A DNA stretch of 58,015 nucleotides from Nocardiopsis xinjiangensis YIM 90004 (lineage in GTDB: Bacteria; Actinomycetota; Actinomycetes; Streptosporangiales; Streptosporangiaceae), in contig NZ_ANBE01000011.1 of assembly GCF_000341145.1 (NCBI RefSeq), positions 44,386 through 102,400 of the forward strand. Direction: 5' to 3'. A program made the position numbers and the translations under genes. Of this stretch, positions 55,355-58,015 are shown piece after piece. Numbering within the stretch: the stretch's first letter is position 1; each line of letters starts with the position of its first letter. The notes under the pieces were generated by a model, which ran no database searches, was not told the origin of the DNA, and saw only the letters and a list, made by a program, of their open reading frames with translations.

Positions 55355-56500
55355 GTGCCGCGCTCCCCCGACCCACTACCGCGTTCGTCCGATCCCCTCT
55401 CCCGTGTCCTGCTCCACCTGCGCGAGAGCACGAGCACACTCCTGGAACATGTGCCCGAGTCCGCTGCGGGCGCCGTTCTGCCCGCGGGTCCGGTCCCGCC
55501 CCAGCACCGCTGGACCGTGGGGTCGGGGCGTCCTCGCCCACTGGTCCTGGACCCGGCGCGGTACCGGACGGAGACGGCCACCCCCCGACACCCGTTCCGT
55601 TTCACCCCGCCGAGCCTGTTCAACCCCGAAGGGGATCCCCCGCGGGCTTTGGCCGAGCTCGACCGGTGGTCCGCTCCCTTCGATCTCGTTCTGACCCCGA
55701 CCGGACTCCTGACCTGCGACAAGGCCGGGATTCAGGCGCTCATGGAAGCGGTGCGCCTGGTGGAGGACGTCCGCACGCACCGTCTGGTGCTCGCCGTCCC
55801 CCTGGGACCGGGCTGGTTGACGGCGACGGGCGCGCAGGTCCTGGCGGCGCTGTTGGACTCGGTACGGATCCCCAAGGCCCTGGTCCTGGATGCCGAACAC
55901 AGCCCCGTGGACTCGGTCGAGCGGCTCCGGGCGCTGCGCTGCGTTGTCACCGAGAGCCCGGACACCGCCGTACTCGGCCCCGGCCTGGCGGCGCTCGATG
56001 CCCTGGCCCACGGCGCCTCCTTCGTCTCCTTCGACGAGACCACGACCGCCGTCGACGCGAAGCCCTACCCCGGTGAGCCGTTCCCGCCGGCCTCTCCCGT
56101 CCGGCCCGGGATCCTGCACCGGCGCCTGCTCACCTACCTGGCCGGGCCGACGGCGACCGTGCATCTGGAAGGCCTGGGACGGTGCTGCTGCGAGCCCTGC
56201 CTGAGGTGGGGCGAGGAACGCGGGCACGGGCAGGTCGGGCGGCCCTATTCCGTGCTCGGACAGGAGGGCAGCGCCGAGGCCGCGCATGCGCACAACCTCG
56301 CCGTCGTCTCTGATGTGGCCCGGGAGTTGACCCGCGGGCTGCCCGACGTTTCCGAAGCCGAGAAGCGTGGGCGCTGGTGGCGCCTGTGCTTCGAGGCGGT
56401 CCGGGCGCACGACTGGCACAACGGTGCCGCAGATCCGGCGTTGCCGCCCCTGGATCCGCCGGAGGAACTGCTCTTCTGGGCCGGCTACCCGGAGCGGTGA
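55355..56500 (+). CDS. unknown protein with TGT-like zinc motif
   Basis: 381 residues from GTG 55355 (GAGG 7 nt upstream). Alternating strand-helix pattern (FDLVLTPTGLLT, LVLAVPLGPGWLTATGAQVL, FVSFDETTTAV) suggests a TIM-like barrel. Late on, GRCCCEPCLRW gives C-x-C-x2-C and AHAHNLAVV gives a His about 30 residues later, the zinc arrangement of tRNA-guanine transglycosylases (there C-x-C-x2-C-x25-H with a similar HNL). The catalytic Asp residues of TGT are not identified. Function unknown; a remote TGT-like relationship is inferred. Confidence 0.75.
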   Translation: MPRSPDPLPRSSDPLSRVLLHLRESTSTLLEHVPESAAGAVLPAGPVPPQHRWTVGSGRPRPLVLDPARYRTETATPRHPFRFTPPSLFNPEGDPPRALAELDRWSAPFDLVLTPTGLLTCDKAGIQALMEAVRLVEDVRTHRLVLAVPLGPGWLTATGAQVLAALLDSVRIPKALVLDAEHSPVDSVERLRALRCVVTESPDTAVLGPGLAALDALAHGASFVSFDETTTAVDAKPYPGEPFPPASPVRPGILHRRLLTYLAGPTATVHLEGLGRCCCEPCLRWGEERGHGQVGRPYSVLGQEGSAEAAHAHNLAVVSDVARELTRGLPDVSEAEKRGRWWRLCFEAVRAHDWHNGAADPALPPLDPPEELLFWAGYPER

Positions 56501-56505
56501 GGGGC

Positions 56506-56539
56506 GCTGGACGTGACCGGTCGTGGTGTCCCGTCCAGC
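56506..56539. terminator. terminator between convergent genes
   Basis: 8-bp stem GCTGGACG / CGTCCAGC just after the unknown gene, before the convergent ABC permease. The 255-nt gap has no other feature. Confidence 0.5.
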
Positions 56540-56755
56540 AACCGTCCATGCCGGTGCCGCCCTGCGGGGCGGAGTGGCTCGGTCGTCCGTGAGACGCTCC
56601 GAGTGCCCCTCCGGCCCCGGTGGCACGTTCCCGTTCACGCTTGCCGGAAGCTTCGCACTCAGGGGTTGGACCAGCGGCCGTTCCGGTTCGCGCTGTCGGT
56701 CCTCGCCAGAGCTTCGTCCTCCTCCAGCGCCGGCCAACGACGCGTCGAAGGCCCC

Positions 56756-57553
56756 CTAAGCACGCCGGATGATGGCTCGAACACTGATGGTCAACCCCAC
56801 CAGGCACCAAACGAGAAGGACCACCAAGGCCTGACCGCTCGGCTCGAATCCGTCCGACAGCAGGCCGGCGCGCAGCAGATCGGCAGCGGCCTGGAAGGGG
56901 AGTACCTCATGGACGGCCCGGAACCAGTCGGGAAGCTGGTCCTTCGGAAAGGTGACCGGTGAGAAGAGCATGACGAAGAACACCATCACCTGGCTGACCA
57001 ATTGCGACAGCATCGGCGACAGCAGCATCGCTGTTGCATACCCCACCGATACGGCCATGACCGTGGAGAGCACGAACGCTCCCACCAGCAACGGCCCATC
57101 GATCGAATACTCGATCCCATAGCGCAGGCGCGCCACCAGCACCGTGACCGGGATGCTCGGAAGTGCGATGACCAGCCAGACGATCAGATCGGACACCAGC
57201 AGCAGTGGTCGCGGCACGGGTAGCGCCCGTTGGTAGGTGAGGGTGCCGCTGGTGCGGGCAGCGGCCACGCCCCACGGGCACAGGACCAAGCCGATCACCA
57301 GGATCAGGATCGTGGGGGCCCCGGTGGACAACAGTTCCGCCGTGGGCGTGTCGATATCGGGGATGAGGAGACCGAACCCGACGACGACAGCTCCCGCGAT
57401 GGCCGCTTGGACCACGATGAAGAGCGGCAGCATCGCCCCGGTCTGGGCCATCGTCCAACGCAGCAGGGTCCAGACCGTCGTCCCCATACCGGCGCGCGCA
57501 GGAACAGTGAGCATCCGATGTTCGGGTTGCGTACGCACGCTCGTTTCAGGCAT
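56756..57553 (-). CDS. ABC-2 type transporter permease
   Basis: 265 residues with six hydrophobic segments (LPLFIVVQAAIAGAVVVGFG, ILILVIGLVLCPWGVAAA, SDLIVWLVIALPSIPVTVLV and others) and a re-entrant FSPVTFPKDQLPDWF, the ABC-2 exporter pattern. Its ATG overlaps the ATPase gene by 8 nt, so both form one exporter, probably for a drug or lipid-like compound. Substrate unknown. Confidence 0.9.
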   Translation of the reverse strand: MPETSVRTQPEHRMLTVPARAGMGTTVWTLLRWTMAQTGAMLPLFIVVQAAIAGAVVVGFGLLIPDIDTPTAELLSTGAPTILILVIGLVLCPWGVAAARTSGTLTYQRALPVPRPLLLVSDLIVWLVIALPSIPVTVLVARLRYGIEYSIDGPLLVGAFVLSTVMAVSVGYATAMLLSPMLSQLVSQVMVFFVMLFSPVTFPKDQLPDWFRAVHEVLPFQAAADLLRAGLLSDGFEPSGQALVVLLVWCLVGLTISVRAIIRRA

Positions 57554-58015
57554 GGGCGGGCTCCTCACGGCTCGGAGCCGCCCCACCCTCAGCCGTGGCT
57601 GCGAGATAGGCGTCCTCGAGCGTGATCGGTGAGAGGGCGTATCCCTCGATTCGGTCGGCGGTGCGAAGCGCGGTGGCCCAGGCGACCGCGCGCGCGGCAT
57701 CGGAGGCGGCAAGGGTCAACAACACCCGATGCCCTGTTCGGGCACGGCGAGCGAACCGGACGGGCAGTTCGCCGAGGAGCTCGGACGGATCTTCACCCTC
57801 CGGCGGCAGGGAGAGTTCGAGGCGCAGCTCCCCGCCCTCGGCCGCGCGCAACTGGGCCGGTGTTCCCGAAGCGACCACCCGACCGCGGTCGAGTACCGCC
57901 AGCTCGTCCATCACATGTGCGGCCTCGGCGACATTATGGGTGACCAGGAGGACCCCGGCACCCTCGTCCCCGAGCCGGCGGACCATGCTCCACAGCCGCC
58001 TACGGCGGGGCGCGG
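57546..58015 (-). CDS. ABC transporter ATP-binding protein (partial)
   Basis: C-terminal part only; the N-terminus with Walker A and the signature motif lies beyond the window edge. Visible: the end of the nucleotide-binding domain (RRLWSMVRRLGDEGAGVLLVTHNVAEAAHVMDELAVLDRGRVVASG, with H-loop His in VTHN), then a DrrA-like C-terminal domain (ELRLELSLPPEGE...SPITLEDAYL). The frame stays open to the last base. Partner of the overlapping permease gene. Confidence 0.92.
   Translation of the reverse strand, partial: APRRRRLWSMVRRLGDEGAGVLLVTHNVAEAAHVMDELAVLDRGRVVASGTPAQLRAAEGGELRLELSLPPEGEDPSELLGELPVRFARRARTGHRVLLTLAASDAARAVAWATALRTADRIEGYALSPITLEDAYLAATAEGGAAPSREEPAHA

Overview
The window reads as chromosomal DNA of a high-GC actinomycete, most likely Nocardiopsis or a close relative. 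The basis is the dense GC-rich coding with many GTG and TTG starts, a complete Pup-proteasome locus, and two secreted S1E serine proteases whose mature N-termini (ADIVGG, ADIIGGLAY) match the Nocardiopsis alkaline protease type. No rRNA, tRNA or CRISPR array was seen.

Region 1 (0-18.5 kb) is the conserved actinobacterial proteasome neighbourhood on the minus strand: recB-like nuclease (plus strand), site-2 protease, trmI, arc/mpa, dop, pup, prcB, prcA, pafA and an FKBP lipoprotein. Two accessory inserts interrupt it. One is a pair of plus-strand secreted proteases between dop and pup that share one promoter/operator design. The other is a group of ppgK, a small unknown gene, an XRE-TPR regulator and a SLOG-like protein between trmI and the site-2 protease.

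Region 2 (18.5-32.4 kb) holds an orphan LuxR response regulator, a deleted TnpB element that keeps its guide-RNA scaffold, a ThrE exporter, DUF5999, a TPR protein, and a conserved block: gcvP under a glycine riboswitch, MerR, bifunctional nuclease, garA, a sugar nucleotidyltransferase fused to a degenerate phosphohexomutase, and a CDP-alcohol phosphatidyltransferase.

Region 3 (32.4-46.9 kb) starts with a solitary tnpB inserted exactly at the 3' end of an arsA-like gene. That gene ends an operon cstA - Cys-Cys-tailed small protein - arsA. An FMN-type unknown, a flavin amine oxidase, a PRC-barrel/DUF2382 stress protein, thyX, a 46-residue membrane peptide and a fused trpEG follow. trpEG has a textbook ribosome-mediated attenuator (leader peptide with Trp-Trp). 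A HelD-type RNA polymerase remodeller is transcribed divergently from it.

Region 4 (46.9-58 kb) is metabolic and regulatory: a kdgT - DUF1537 kinase - pdxA2 operon for a four-carbon acid sugar, with a strong promoter covered by repeated operators; a TipA-like MerR regulator with a 19-bp-spacer promoter; a GntR regulator; DUF1028 and cupin genes; a Na+/H+ antiporter; an unknown protein with a tRNA-guanine-transglycosylase-like zinc motif; and the start of an ABC exporter cut by the window edge.
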